64,000 bases of DNA from Desulfosporosinus youngiae DSM 17734 (GTDB taxonomy: Bacteria > Bacillota > Desulfitobacteriia > Desulfitobacteriales > Desulfitobacteriaceae): the NCBI RefSeq assembly GCF_000244895.1, contig NZ_CM001441.1, positions 3,926,226 through 3,990,225 on the forward strand, given 5' to 3'. Both the position numbers and the translations under genes were made by a program. Positions 20,496-29,201 of the stretch are shown here, piece after piece. The notes beneath the pieces are model-generated. The model saw only the letters and a program-made list of their open reading frames with translations. It searched no databases and was not told the DNA's origin. The stretch's first letter is position 1. Each line of letters opens with the position of its first letter.

Positions 20496-22183
20496 TGTTT
20501 AATCACATCCTTGCAAGTAACCGCTTGGGAAAAGATGCCCCGGGCCATGCGGTTGGCTGCGGTTGTGTAAAAGCTATTCCCGGCAAAAAACTCCCGGGGA
20601 TTCCCCTCCGAGACGATCTCTCCATCAAACATCATGGCACAGCGATCCCCGTATTCAGCCGCAAATTCAAGGTCATGAGTCACTACAACAATCGCTGCCC
20701 CTTGAGAACGCAGACGGAAGAAAATCTGGGCTAATCCTTCCTTAGAATAAGCGTCCAGTCCTTTAGTCGGTTCATCAAGCAGGATAACCTTGGGCTGGAG
20801 GAGCAGAAGCTTGGCTATCCCGGCCTTTTGCTGCTCTCCTCCGCTTAAATCATAGGGATGACGCCGAGCCAGCTCTTCAATGCCCAATTCTTCCATCACT
20901 TTGGAGATTGTCAGCTCTCGTACGGTCTTATCCCGGCTGATCAGCTCTGCCGCTTCTTCCAGGTCCCCCCGCACCGTATCCGATACAAACAGTGCTTTAG
21001 GATTCTGGGGCAACATCGCCAAATTATGCCGATAGAGTTCACCGTATTTAAAATCCGTCAGCTTTTTCCCATCCACCCATACCTGCCCTCTTTTTATTTT
21101 CAGGACTCCGGACAGCACACCTAAAAGAGTGGTCTTGCCTGTGCCATTGCCGCCCAGCACACAAAGCGTTTCTCCGGCGTAAGCCTGCAAGGACACGCCC
21201 CTCAAGATGTCACTTCCTTCTGCAGAATACTTAAACCAGATTTCCTTGGTTTCAAGGGCCGGCCTGCTTCGCTCCGCCTTTGTGTTTCCAGTCCAAACAG
21301 ATTTTGCCGGCTGACCCATCTGATCCAGGCTATCCGTTTCAGCCAAATTAGGCAGAACCTGCTGAATCAGCCATTGCCGCCCTTCCCGCACAGTCAAAGG
21401 ACACTTCTCCCCTATCGGCAATTCACTATAAATCCGAATAGGCGATGGCAGACCTTTAAAGATCACCTTACTGCTGTCCGCCCCTAACACCTGGGCAACT
21501 TTCTCCGGCTTGTCAGCACAGAAGACCTGCCCCCCTTCCATCACAACCACCCTGTCGGCCAGGGGAAAGACTTCCTCCAGCCGGTGTTCGCTTAAAATGA
21601 CCGTAACGCCCAAGTCACGATTAATCTTTTCGATCATGGCGAGAAACTCCTGGGCAGCAATAGGGTCCAGCTGAGCGGTAGGCTCATCCAATAAAAGCAA
21701 TTTTGGCTGCATGGCCATGATTGAAGCTAGATTTAAAATTTGCTTTTGCCCTCCGGATAAATCATCCACTGATTTTCTGAACCAGCTGTCAATCCCGAAA
21801 AAGCTGGCCATTTCCGCGACCTTCCGCCGGATCTCCCCCTTCTCCAGCCCTAAGTTTTCCAGACCAAAGGCCAGTTCATGCCAGACCCTGTCCGTCACAA
21901 TCTGAGTCTCGGGATTTTGCAGCACAAAGCCAATCTCTGTGACGGCAGTCCGTTGATCTAAGTGTTCAATTTCTACACCTGCGTAGCAGACTTCCCCACG
22001 TTTATGACCATGAGGCGCCAATTCCCGTTTGATATGACGAAGTAAGGTGCTTTTACCGCATCCGGACACACCAATAAGCAGAATCAGCTCTCCCTCCTCC
22101 ACCGCCAGATTGATCTTATCCAGTGCTTTGTGCGAGGATTCAGGATAAGTAAAGCTTAAATCATTGATTTGTAAGAGCGCCAT
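20474..22183 (-). CDS. cbrU: ECF transporter duplicated ATPase, CbrU-like
   Basis: 569 aa with two complete ABC ATPase halves in one chain, replacing the usual EcfA1/EcfA2 pair. Half 1 has GVSGCGKSTLL, LSGGQKQILNLA and LLLDEPTAQLDP. Half 2 has GGNGTGKTTLL, LSGGEQQKAGIA and ILLDEPTKGLD. It powers corrinoid import with CbrV and CbrT. Its start overlaps cbrV by 28 nt and its end overlaps cbrT by 22 nt, so the three are translationally coupled. AAGGGAG precedes the ATG. All catalytic motifs are intact. Confidence 0.92.
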   Translation of the reverse strand: MALLQINDLSFTYPESSHKALDKINLAVEEGELILLIGVSGCGKSTLLRHIKRELAPHGHKRGEVCYAGVEIEHLDQRTAVTEIGFVLQNPETQIVTDRVWHELAFGLENLGLEKGEIRRKVAEMASFFGIDSWFRKSVDDLSGGQKQILNLASIMAMQPKLLLLDEPTAQLDPIAAQEFLAMIEKINRDLGVTVILSEHRLEEVFPLADRVVVMEGGQVFCADKPEKVAQVLGADSSKVIFKGLPSPIRIYSELPIGEKCPLTVREGRQWLIQQVLPNLAETDSLDQMGQPAKSVWTGNTKAERSRPALETKEIWFKYSAEGSDILRGVSLQAYAGETLCVLGGNGTGKTTLLGVLSGVLKIKRGQVWVDGKKLTDFKYGELYRHNLAMLPQNPKALFVSDTVRGDLEEAAELISRDKTVRELTISKVMEELGIEELARRHPYDLSGGEQQKAGIAKLLLLQPKVILLDEPTKGLDAYSKEGLAQIFFRLRSQGAAIVVVTHDLEFAAEYGDRCAMMFDGEIVSEGNPREFFAGNSFYTTAANRMARGIFSQAVTCKDVIKQCQIGFA

Positions 22184-23043
22184 TGCACATTCTCCCTTAA
22201 TTCGATCAGACTAGGCATTAAGGCCAGGGCAAAAAAACACAGATACATTCCCAGCGCCGGAGAAGATGTTTTGAGGGGGGCTATCGACGGGTAAAAGCGC
22301 ATCACACCATAGCCCGCAAAATAACCGGCCCAACAGAATGCACCCAGAGCCATGATGATGCCCAACATAACCCCATCCCGCCGGGAAAATTTAAACAGAG
22401 AAAAGGTGGAGCGGTTTTTTAAGCCATACCCCCTGGCTTTCATAGAATCTGAAGTTTCTATCCCGTCTTCCATCGCCCAGCTGAGCAGGATGGAAATCGT
22501 TCTCATTCCCCGCCGAATTCTTTGCCTGACCTGCCCTTCTTTTGCATCCAGACCGATGGCATGCTGAGCGGCGGTGATCATTTTCAACTGACCGCGCAGC
22601 TTGTAGACCATTCTGATGCTCATCGTAATCAACAGGGCAATCGAAGGTATCACTTTAGCGAATAAGTACAAAAACTTATCCGAGGTTATGACTTTGTTGT
22701 AACAAGAAAACCAGACAATGATCCCGATCAGGGAGGCTGCGGAACAAAGACCATACATGGTGGCTTCCAGGGTAATGGGATTATCCCTGAAGAAGAATAA
22801 AACCGTTTTCCCCCGATGATTTAATAAAGGATTTGCCAGTGCAACCAACAAAAACATGGGCAGTCCAAATTTAAGATTGAAGCGAAGTCCCTTTAGACCA
22901 TTCAAAAACCAGGAAAACAGGCAGGCTGAGATTAGATTCAGGCCAACGAACACGGGATGCATCAAAAGCATGGCTAATATGAAAATCAAGACAAAAAAGC
23001 TGAAACTAACCACAGGATGATACGAGGCAAACGCCTTATTCAT
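22156..23043 (-). CDS. cbrV: ECF transporter membrane (T) component, CbrV-like
   Basis: 295 aa with about six membrane helices. The cytoplasmic coupling region shows the EcfT hallmark DSMKARGYGLKNRS (an 'ARG' motif that docks on the ATPase). It is a scaffold between the duplicated ATPase CbrU and the S component CbrT. It lies 26 bp after the DUF4430 lipoprotein gene and overlaps cbrU. Its dedicated place beside one S component argues for a group I (single-substrate) ECF system. Confidence 0.88.
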   Translation of the reverse strand: MNKAFASYHPVVSFSFFVLIFILAMLLMHPVFVGLNLISACLFSWFLNGLKGLRFNLKFGLPMFLLVALANPLLNHRGKTVLFFFRDNPITLEATMYGLCSAASLIGIIVWFSCYNKVITSDKFLYLFAKVIPSIALLITMSIRMVYKLRGQLKMITAAQHAIGLDAKEGQVRQRIRRGMRTISILLSWAMEDGIETSDSMKARGYGLKNRSTFSLFKFSRRDGVMLGIIMALGAFCWAGYFAGYGVMRFYPSIAPLKTSSPALGMYLCFFALALMPSLIELRENVQWRSYKSMI

Positions 23044-23069
23044 TCTTCTCTTCCTTCCTTTTCCTGCCT

Positions 23070-23858
23070 CTACTCACTCAACCAGGTCTGTCCCAGATCC
23101 TTACCTAAGTCGCAGGTGTAATTCCACTCAATCAGATCTCCCGGTTTGAGCTTGTATTCTCCACAGCCATAATTGGGATATACTTTATTGACACAATACA
23201 TCCAACCGCTCAACGGGCCTCCGTCGAATTCATACAAATTACTGATCCCCTGAATATAAGGGGTACCCTTCGAACCTTCATACTCCATATGAATTTTATG
23301 TTGGCGTACCACTTGTTTCAGAGCGTCAAACACCTTTTCTCCCTCTTTAAATTCCACGACCGTGGGAGGCAGGATAATTCCGTCGGCAGGCACTGCCTCC
23401 TGAAATTGTTCCTTAAGGTGAAAACCCTTAGCTACGAAAGTTTGGCAACTAATCGAGAAGGTGACGGTATTTTCAGCAGTAGTATTTGGCTGAGGGACCG
23501 GAGGGGCTGTAAGAGCCGGAACGGCACCCTCACTTGAACCAGAGCTGCCGGAACTGGGCGGGCTCACGGCTGAAGCTGACTTGCTCTCCTGATTTTCTGA
23601 GGAGGGCTGATCAGATTGACTCTCTTGCGTGCTTGGCTCCAAAGCGGCGTGAACAGCCTGAGTATTGTCGGGCTGTTGCTCAATACGTTTCCCATCGGTT
23701 TCAAGCGCACTGCTCTCCTCTGCTTTCCAGGCTGAATCATCCACCGATTTAGTGATTCCCGCCGGCAGATCGCCGTTGGCAATCTTGGTTCCTCCGCAGC
23801 CGGTTAAGACAAGGGACAGCAGCATGATCAGGATGAGTAAAACAGAAACTTTTTTCAT
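23070..23858 (-). CDS. DUF4430 (transcobalamin C-terminal-like) lipoprotein
   Basis: 262 aa. A signal peptide with lipobox LTGC (lipidated Cys21) tethers it to the outer face of the membrane. A Ser/Gln/Glu-rich flexible linker (about 30-130) leads to a DUF4430 domain (about 131-253). Typical DUF4430 features are present: VTFSI strand, GEKVFDALKQVV helix, GWMYCVN and YKLKPGDLIEW. DUF4430 is classed with the C-terminal beta-domain of transcobalamin and intrinsic factor. Sitting just upstream of cbrV, it is the natural candidate for the membrane-proximal corrinoid receptor that feeds the ECF transporter. Several Cys (138, 222, 232, 249) are present. Ligand binding is unproven. Confidence 0.85.
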   Translation of the reverse strand: MKKVSVLLILIMLLSLVLTGCGGTKIANGDLPAGITKSVDDSAWKAEESSALETDGKRIEQQPDNTQAVHAALEPSTQESQSDQPSSENQESKSASAVSPPSSGSSGSSEGAVPALTAPPVPQPNTTAENTVTFSISCQTFVAKGFHLKEQFQEAVPADGIILPPTVVEFKEGEKVFDALKQVVRQHKIHMEYEGSKGTPYIQGISNLYEFDGGPLSGWMYCVNKVYPNYGCGEYKLKPGDLIEWNYTCDLGKDLGQTWLSE

Positions 23859-23880
23859 AGTAGCTCCCTTCCTTCAGCGT

Positions 23881-25887
23881 TTATGGAGTGCCGGCTTGGA
23901 GAATCTGCTTTAGGGCCTGCAGCGTGCTGTCGGATATAACGGCGGCGCCGCCCAGAACATAGGTCTCTGTGACAAGATCGCGGGCCGAGCGGAGAAGCTG
24001 CTCTTGCCCGCCGGTCAAACCTTTTCCCTCATTTGATCCTCGTTCGGTCAGTAAAATCCAGGCATTAGACTGACCGGCAACGGCTGCCCCGGCCAAGGCA
24101 TCGGCAAACCCGCCTCCGGTAGCTACAAAGATTTTTGTGGGATTAGGCTGGAGTTGACCCAAAACTATGGCATTGGTATCATAAAGGGTTTGGCCGCTAT
24201 AGCGTTTCGGGTCAGGAAGTATTTGTTCTAATTCCAGCGGCAGTACGGCTGTGCCGCCGATCAGGAGGGTTTGTTTGACTCCCAGTTCAGAGATAGCCTG
24301 CCCTGTCGGCTTAGGCAGTTGGGCAGATCTATCTGCATAGAGGACGGGCACACCGTTATAAGCCGCCCAAGCTGAGATGGAGAGCGCATCAGGGTAGCTG
24401 TGACTATAATCTCCGCTGACGATCACAGCCTGCCCTTGAGTCCCCAGCAGTTTAGCAATTTCATAAGCCGTGGAGTAGTGATCGTTGCCGGATACTCTCT
24501 GTACGTCAAGTCCCGCTTGATCTAAGACAGCGGACACCTGTCTGCCAATTGCGCCCTCTCCTCCCATGATCAAAACCTTTTTTGCTCCCAAGGCTCGAAT
24601 TTCATTAAAAACCTGACTCGGCAGTTGATCAGAGGGAGTCAGCAAGAGGGGTGCCTGATACTTCCTGGCCAAAGGCACAGCCGGCAGAGCATCGGCCGAA
24701 ACATCCCCCCGGGCAAGAATGACCGTTTCTGCTCCCTGCGGGAAATTCCGTTTAGCAATTTCCACCGCTGTAGCGTAACAATCCGCTCCGGCGATTCGCA
24801 GGATCTCAGGCATCGCAGGGCCGGTTTGTTCATTAGAAAGGGCTGGAATAGAAATAGGCTTTTCCGGATGATAGTCATACAAACCGGACTTTTCATCCTG
24901 AAACCTTACATAGGCCGCTAGCGCAATCAAGGCTTGTTCTGAAGCCATAGGGTTCGTGCTGTCCTCTAAAGTGTGTCTAAAACCGCCATCATTGGACTTG
25001 AATTTAAGCAAATCACTTAACAACGTGTTGGAATTCTTAATAAAACGGGCATCCGTATCTATGTCGATCCCAATGGAACACAGAGCGATGATCGTCTGAC
25101 AGACACTTTCACTGTTTTTCGTGCCCCAGGATCTGAAGCCCCCGTCCGCTTCCTGGGCCTGAGCTAAATAAGCCAGAGCCTTATCTACGACCGCTTTCAC
25201 CTCAGGCAGCCCTGCCCTGTAGTATGGAGCCAAGCCTTGGATTGCCATGGCGGTAATATCCACATCCCCATTTCCAGTACCATCCAAGGAAAAGCCTCCA
25301 TCGGACAATTGCTTGCTTAAAATAATCTCTAATAGTTTATCCCGCGTCCACTTGGCCGTGGCAGGCAGCTCATATCTGCCGCTGTCCAAGGCAATCAAAG
25401 CAAAAATTGGTCCATTAATACCTTGGGCTTCAATGTTAGGATAGTTATAAATCTCGGCGATCAAATCTTTGCCGCCGTAATCCTGGGGATTTCCCTGAGC
25501 TGCCCCAACTGCCAAACTGATTCTGGCCAGATCTGTCACCTTTCGCAAAATAGAATTCCAATTCTGTTGGATATATTTTTCATTCTCCGCCAGGTAAACG
25601 GAGAGCCCATCATACCGTTCCAGTCTGCCCAGGCCAATTGTCGGCCAGTTATACACTGTAGGGTCGACAATCTCTTGCTCAGACGCTGTCTGAAAAGCGG
25701 CTTGAATAGATGCCCTTTCCCATTGCTCTAAAGCATTGATTACCTGATCCACCGTCGTGCGGCTCGCTGTTCCTTGGTTGGCTGCAGTCTGAGCTTGGGC
25801 TTCCGCGGCTAAACCGGTCACTAACGTACTCAGCAGCAGCAGGCAGGTCAGAAACGTTCCTAAACCCTGTTTAATTATTCTTTTCAT
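23881..25887 (-). CDS. Secreted alpha/alpha-barrel protein with three CWB2 wall-binding repeats
   Basis: 668 aa. Signal peptide is 1-28. Residues about 42-337 form an alpha/alpha-barrel of the prenyltransferase/squalene-cyclase-like type, with repeated DGGF units (DGGFSLDG, DGGFRSWG, DGGFRHTL) and a VDITAMA helix. The same fold forms the N-terminal domain of transcobalamin and intrinsic factor, and VDITAMA resembles a segment I recall from those proteins. Residues about 362-665 are three cell-wall-binding repeat 2 units (RIAGADCYATAVEIAK, RVSGNDHYSTAYEIAK, RYSGQTLYDTNAIVLG) that anchor proteins non-covalently to wall polymers. With its neighbours it would be a wall-held corrinoid binder. Confidence 0.85.
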   Translation of the reverse strand: MKRIIKQGLGTFLTCLLLLSTLVTGLAAEAQAQTAANQGTASRTTVDQVINALEQWERASIQAAFQTASEQEIVDPTVYNWPTIGLGRLERYDGLSVYLAENEKYIQQNWNSILRKVTDLARISLAVGAAQGNPQDYGGKDLIAEIYNYPNIEAQGINGPIFALIALDSGRYELPATAKWTRDKLLEIILSKQLSDGGFSLDGTGNGDVDITAMAIQGLAPYYRAGLPEVKAVVDKALAYLAQAQEADGGFRSWGTKNSESVCQTIIALCSIGIDIDTDARFIKNSNTLLSDLLKFKSNDGGFRHTLEDSTNPMASEQALIALAAYVRFQDEKSGLYDYHPEKPISIPALSNEQTGPAMPEILRIAGADCYATAVEIAKRNFPQGAETVILARGDVSADALPAVPLARKYQAPLLLTPSDQLPSQVFNEIRALGAKKVLIMGGEGAIGRQVSAVLDQAGLDVQRVSGNDHYSTAYEIAKLLGTQGQAVIVSGDYSHSYPDALSISAWAAYNGVPVLYADRSAQLPKPTGQAISELGVKQTLLIGGTAVLPLELEQILPDPKRYSGQTLYDTNAIVLGQLQPNPTKIFVATGGGFADALAGAAVAGQSNAWILLTERGSNEGKGLTGGQEQLLRSARDLVTETYVLGGAAVISDSTLQALKQILQAGTP

Positions 25888-25912
25888 TTTCTTACTCCTT
25901 TACAAAGTGATA

Positions 25913-25952
25913 AGCCTAGAGCCAACCCTCTAAAAAAGTTGACTCTAAGGCT
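25913..25952 (-). other. Intra-operon hairpin
   Basis: Imperfect inverted repeat (AGCCTAGAGCCAAC with GTTGACTCTAAGGCT) in the 78-bp gap between two surface-protein genes. There is no T-run after it on the minus strand, so it is more likely an mRNA-processing or stability element than a terminator. Confidence 0.4.
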
Positions 25953-25965
25953 GGATTGGGTACAA

Positions 25966-28900
25966 TCACTCCGGGCTTTCTGTACTTACCGTACCCTCTA
26001 TACTTTCAGTTCCTTCAGGTGAGGGGGTTAGAGCAGAGCGAAGCGCGCTTTCCTGATCCGCCCTGATAATTCCTTCTCCACCTAGAATAATTAGCTCAGA
26101 CTGCTGAGTCTGATGGTTATGCAGGAAATTCAAAGTGGAGCTGGGGATCCCCTCGTTAACTAAGACAATAGGGGAAAGCGTGCGCGCTGCAAGATTGCCT
26201 GCTGTAAGCGCATCCGCAAAGTTCAGCCCGGTAGCTACATACACCTTGCTTGGATTAAGCTCTAATCCTTCGGCAAGCTTGGTGGCTGTCTCGTAAAGAT
26301 CCACTCCGCCATAACGCACAGCCCCCGGCAGTTGCCGATAGATTTCCTCAGGCACAACATAGCCGCCGCCTACAACCAGGGTTTGACTTACTTTTTGATC
26401 GGCTAAGGCCTGGAGCGTCTCAGCCGGCAAAGCGGTTCGCTCTGTGAAAAGAATCGGTATGCCATGATAACCGGCATAGCTGGAGATTGCCAAAGCATCC
26501 GCATAGCTGGCAGGTCCTCCATTGGCGATCACAGCTTGGCCCGTAGTTCCCAGAGTTTTGGCAATCAGAGCAGCCGTTTCATAAAGATCCCTACCGCCGC
26601 AGCGTATAACATTTTCTGCTCCATAAAGCTGATTGAGCTGATCCTGAATGACTTGGGAAATAACGCTGGTTCCTCCAATTAAGGTTACTTTTTTAGGATT
26701 TAGCTTCTTTAACTGCTCAAACGTCGAAGGGGTTAAAACGGCAGCCTCAGTCAGCAAAATCGGGGCCTGGTTTTTATAGGCCAAAGGTACAGCGGCCAAA
26801 ACATCCGAATAAGCATAGGCATTGGCCAGTATCACATGATCCGCCCCGGCTTTCCAGCCGTAAGCGGAGGCTTGGTTGGCCGTGTCATAACGTTCCTGCC
26901 CGGCGATCCGCTTCGGGGTGGGCGCCGTATCAGCCATTACCGCATAGGTGGAAAAATGATAGGTGGTCAGTGAAAGGGTCTTCGCGCTCGAATCATACAC
27001 TCCGCCCTGTTTGACCCAATCCCCTTTGGCTGAATTCCACAAATAAAACGCAAGTTGCCTTGTCGATACCCCTTCCGGCAGATCCTCTGGGTTAATGGGG
27101 AAGGTCAAGGTCACCGGGGAGGCAAACTCAACCCTATCCTGAGCCTGATCCACCAAGCTAAACTCACGCTGGTATTTGATGGGATCAAGCACCATGGCTC
27201 CTAGCTCAGCCTGGGGAGGAACTGTCACCTGTCCTACCTCCACGGAAAATTGTACCGGACCACTCCAAAGCCTGAGTGCCCCCGGGGGTATGGTCAGCTG
27301 CACTCCATCCATAGTCTTTAACACCGTCGGCTCTGTATTCTCCGGATTAACAGCGGGAGTATTTTCCGGCAGCCTGGCCGCTGCCAACTGTTCCGGGGTA
27401 ACCGTTTCCAACGTCGCCAAAATCGTTTGATTATAATCTGTATAGTCGATCACTGGAATTACTTCTTCGATGGGAATACTAACCTCCGGCCCCTTGACTG
27501 TCACCGTAGCTTTTTCCGTGCGGGCCATGAGGGGAAAGTTATACCCTTTGTAGGATGAGCCGGAATCAGTTTTGTCTGCATAAACCGTGAAGCTGCCGGA
27601 TCGGTTCATCGTGATCTCAGCTTCACCTTTCGCATCAGTGATGTAGGTTTCTGAACCAACGTGGACCGTAGCTCCGCTCACGGTTGTCCTGGTCGTGGAA
27701 TCTCCCCCATCCACCCCGCCATTGCCTTTAGCGGTAACTTTAACAAGGAGTTTATCCCCGGTGTTTAAGGATGAAGAACTAAGATCGAGATAACCGAATG
27801 AGCTCTTGATATCCCCATAGAACCACTCCACCGTATCCCCGTCCTCAATCTCCCATACCCCGACCCCTTGATTAATCAAGCGGTCGTTAACCCGAACCAG
27901 CCAGCCGCAGGTAGGGTGCTGCGCCTTAAAATCAAATTCCTCTTCCCCGGCCATGCGGGCTACATAGTTGTCGTTAAAGGTCACTTTATTGTCCCGGATG
28001 CTTTTCTTGTTCCAGGCCGCAATCGTAGCCATTAGAACAGTAGGATAGTTAAACGAATATTTTTTTCCGTCCGGATCAGTAATTTCATACTTGCCGGTTG
28101 TCTTATTTTTATAGGTTTCGGGCTTAAAGCTGATATTACCGTCAAAGACAGTTCCCCGGTAGCCCTCAATACGCATCCTGACCTGAAAGGTATCGCTATC
28201 TTCTACCGGATACGGGTCCAACCCGGTGGTGGAAACCACCACCGTCAATGGAACAGGGCGGATGAAATTCCCCTCGGTTTGGGCGGTTATTCCATAGACT
28301 CCCTTTTCATCCGCCTGGAAGGTAACCTGCCCTTTGTCATTGGTATACTTGGTGCTCCCGGCAAATGTGACCGGTTGATCCTCTGTCGGCAAGTACCCTC
28401 CCCCGGAGTAGTTTTCGAGCGTAACCTTGAACTCTGTTCCTGACTTTACCGAAATGTCCTCATTTTTCCCTTCCACACTGAGCCGGGTAAGGCTGGGATT
28501 CCAGAGCTTGCCGCTGACCATGACGATCTGATCACTTTGCTTCAGAGGGGTGGTGGGAAGGGCCATCCCGCTTGTGCCATTGATCAGCCACTGCCAGTCT
28601 TTCTCTTGATCTTTGCCGATCCAGTTAATCATGTTGTTAGCTATTTCATAGGGAACAGCATTCCCATCCAAAGCTTTTTTGACCGCTTCCATGACAGTTG
28701 TTTCACCATCAAAAATTTCGATGCTTTTTTGAGGTAAAAGAGTCTGGCTCAGTCCTTCGACCCGTACACTTACCGTAGCCTGACGGGCGTCATTAACCCT
28801 TAAATTCTTCTGCTGATAGATACCGTTGCTGGTGACATTAACCCGATAATCCCCTGAGTCCATGTCCAAAGCAAATTGATACAGGCCTGCTTGATTTGAG

Positions 28901-29166
28901 CTGGTTTGATCCAGATAACACTTTTCTCCGTCCAGACTGCGGGCAACCACCAGGGATACCTGGGTATCGGGAGTGGTTTTGCCATTGACCGTAACTTGTC
29001 TGCCTTCAGCATACACCGACAGGGTTAGGTTCTCCTGATAAGCAACCAGCCGGTTAACCTCTCCCGGCGACGGGCTGTTGACCTGGGCTAAGGCCCCCGT
29101 TGGGCAGAGCATGACAAAGGTCATCAGCAGGACCAGAACTCTTAGAAATTGCTTTGATAATCGCAC
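25966..29166 (-). CDS. Large secreted protein with two DUF4430-like domains and three CWB2 repeats
   Basis: 1066 aa. Signal peptide is 1-27. An Ig-like/carboxypeptidase-regulatory-like domain (about 45-125) is followed by DUF4430 number 1 (about 131-218, with GETTVMEAVKKAL and DWQWLING). Further Ig-like domains flank DUF4430 number 2 (about 327-452, with YPTVLMATIAAW, CGWLVRVND and IEDGDTVEWFYG). A ZU5-like region covers about 613-745. Three CWB2 units occupy about 752-1047 (RIAGQERYDTANQAS, RCGGRDLYETAALIA, RYGGVDLYETATKLA). The start is GTG at 29166, 7 nt after AAGGAGG. It couples transcobalamin-C-like modules to wall anchoring, and so complements the barrel protein downstream. Confidence 0.83.
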   Translation of the reverse strand: MRLSKQFLRVLVLLMTFVMLCPTGALAQVNSPSPGEVNRLVAYQENLTLSVYAEGRQVTVNGKTTPDTQVSLVVARSLDGEKCYLDQTSSNQAGLYQFALDMDSGDYRVNVTSNGIYQQKNLRVNDARQATVSVRVEGLSQTLLPQKSIEIFDGETTVMEAVKKALDGNAVPYEIANNMINWIGKDQEKDWQWLINGTSGMALPTTPLKQSDQIVMVSGKLWNPSLTRLSVEGKNEDISVKSGTEFKVTLENYSGGGYLPTEDQPVTFAGSTKYTNDKGQVTFQADEKGVYGITAQTEGNFIRPVPLTVVVSTTGLDPYPVEDSDTFQVRMRIEGYRGTVFDGNISFKPETYKNKTTGKYEITDPDGKKYSFNYPTVLMATIAAWNKKSIRDNKVTFNDNYVARMAGEEEFDFKAQHPTCGWLVRVNDRLINQGVGVWEIEDGDTVEWFYGDIKSSFGYLDLSSSSLNTGDKLLVKVTAKGNGGVDGGDSTTRTTVSGATVHVGSETYITDAKGEAEITMNRSGSFTVYADKTDSGSSYKGYNFPLMARTEKATVTVKGPEVSIPIEEVIPVIDYTDYNQTILATLETVTPEQLAAARLPENTPAVNPENTEPTVLKTMDGVQLTIPPGALRLWSGPVQFSVEVGQVTVPPQAELGAMVLDPIKYQREFSLVDQAQDRVEFASPVTLTFPINPEDLPEGVSTRQLAFYLWNSAKGDWVKQGGVYDSSAKTLSLTTYHFSTYAVMADTAPTPKRIAGQERYDTANQASAYGWKAGADHVILANAYAYSDVLAAVPLAYKNQAPILLTEAAVLTPSTFEQLKKLNPKKVTLIGGTSVISQVIQDQLNQLYGAENVIRCGGRDLYETAALIAKTLGTTGQAVIANGGPASYADALAISSYAGYHGIPILFTERTALPAETLQALADQKVSQTLVVGGGYVVPEEIYRQLPGAVRYGGVDLYETATKLAEGLELNPSKVYVATGLNFADALTAGNLAARTLSPIVLVNEGIPSSTLNFLHNHQTQQSELIILGGEGIIRADQESALRSALTPSPEGTESIEGTVSTESPE

Positions 29167-29201
29167 TGCATTTCCTCCTTGCGCTACTTACTGCCCACGT
29201 T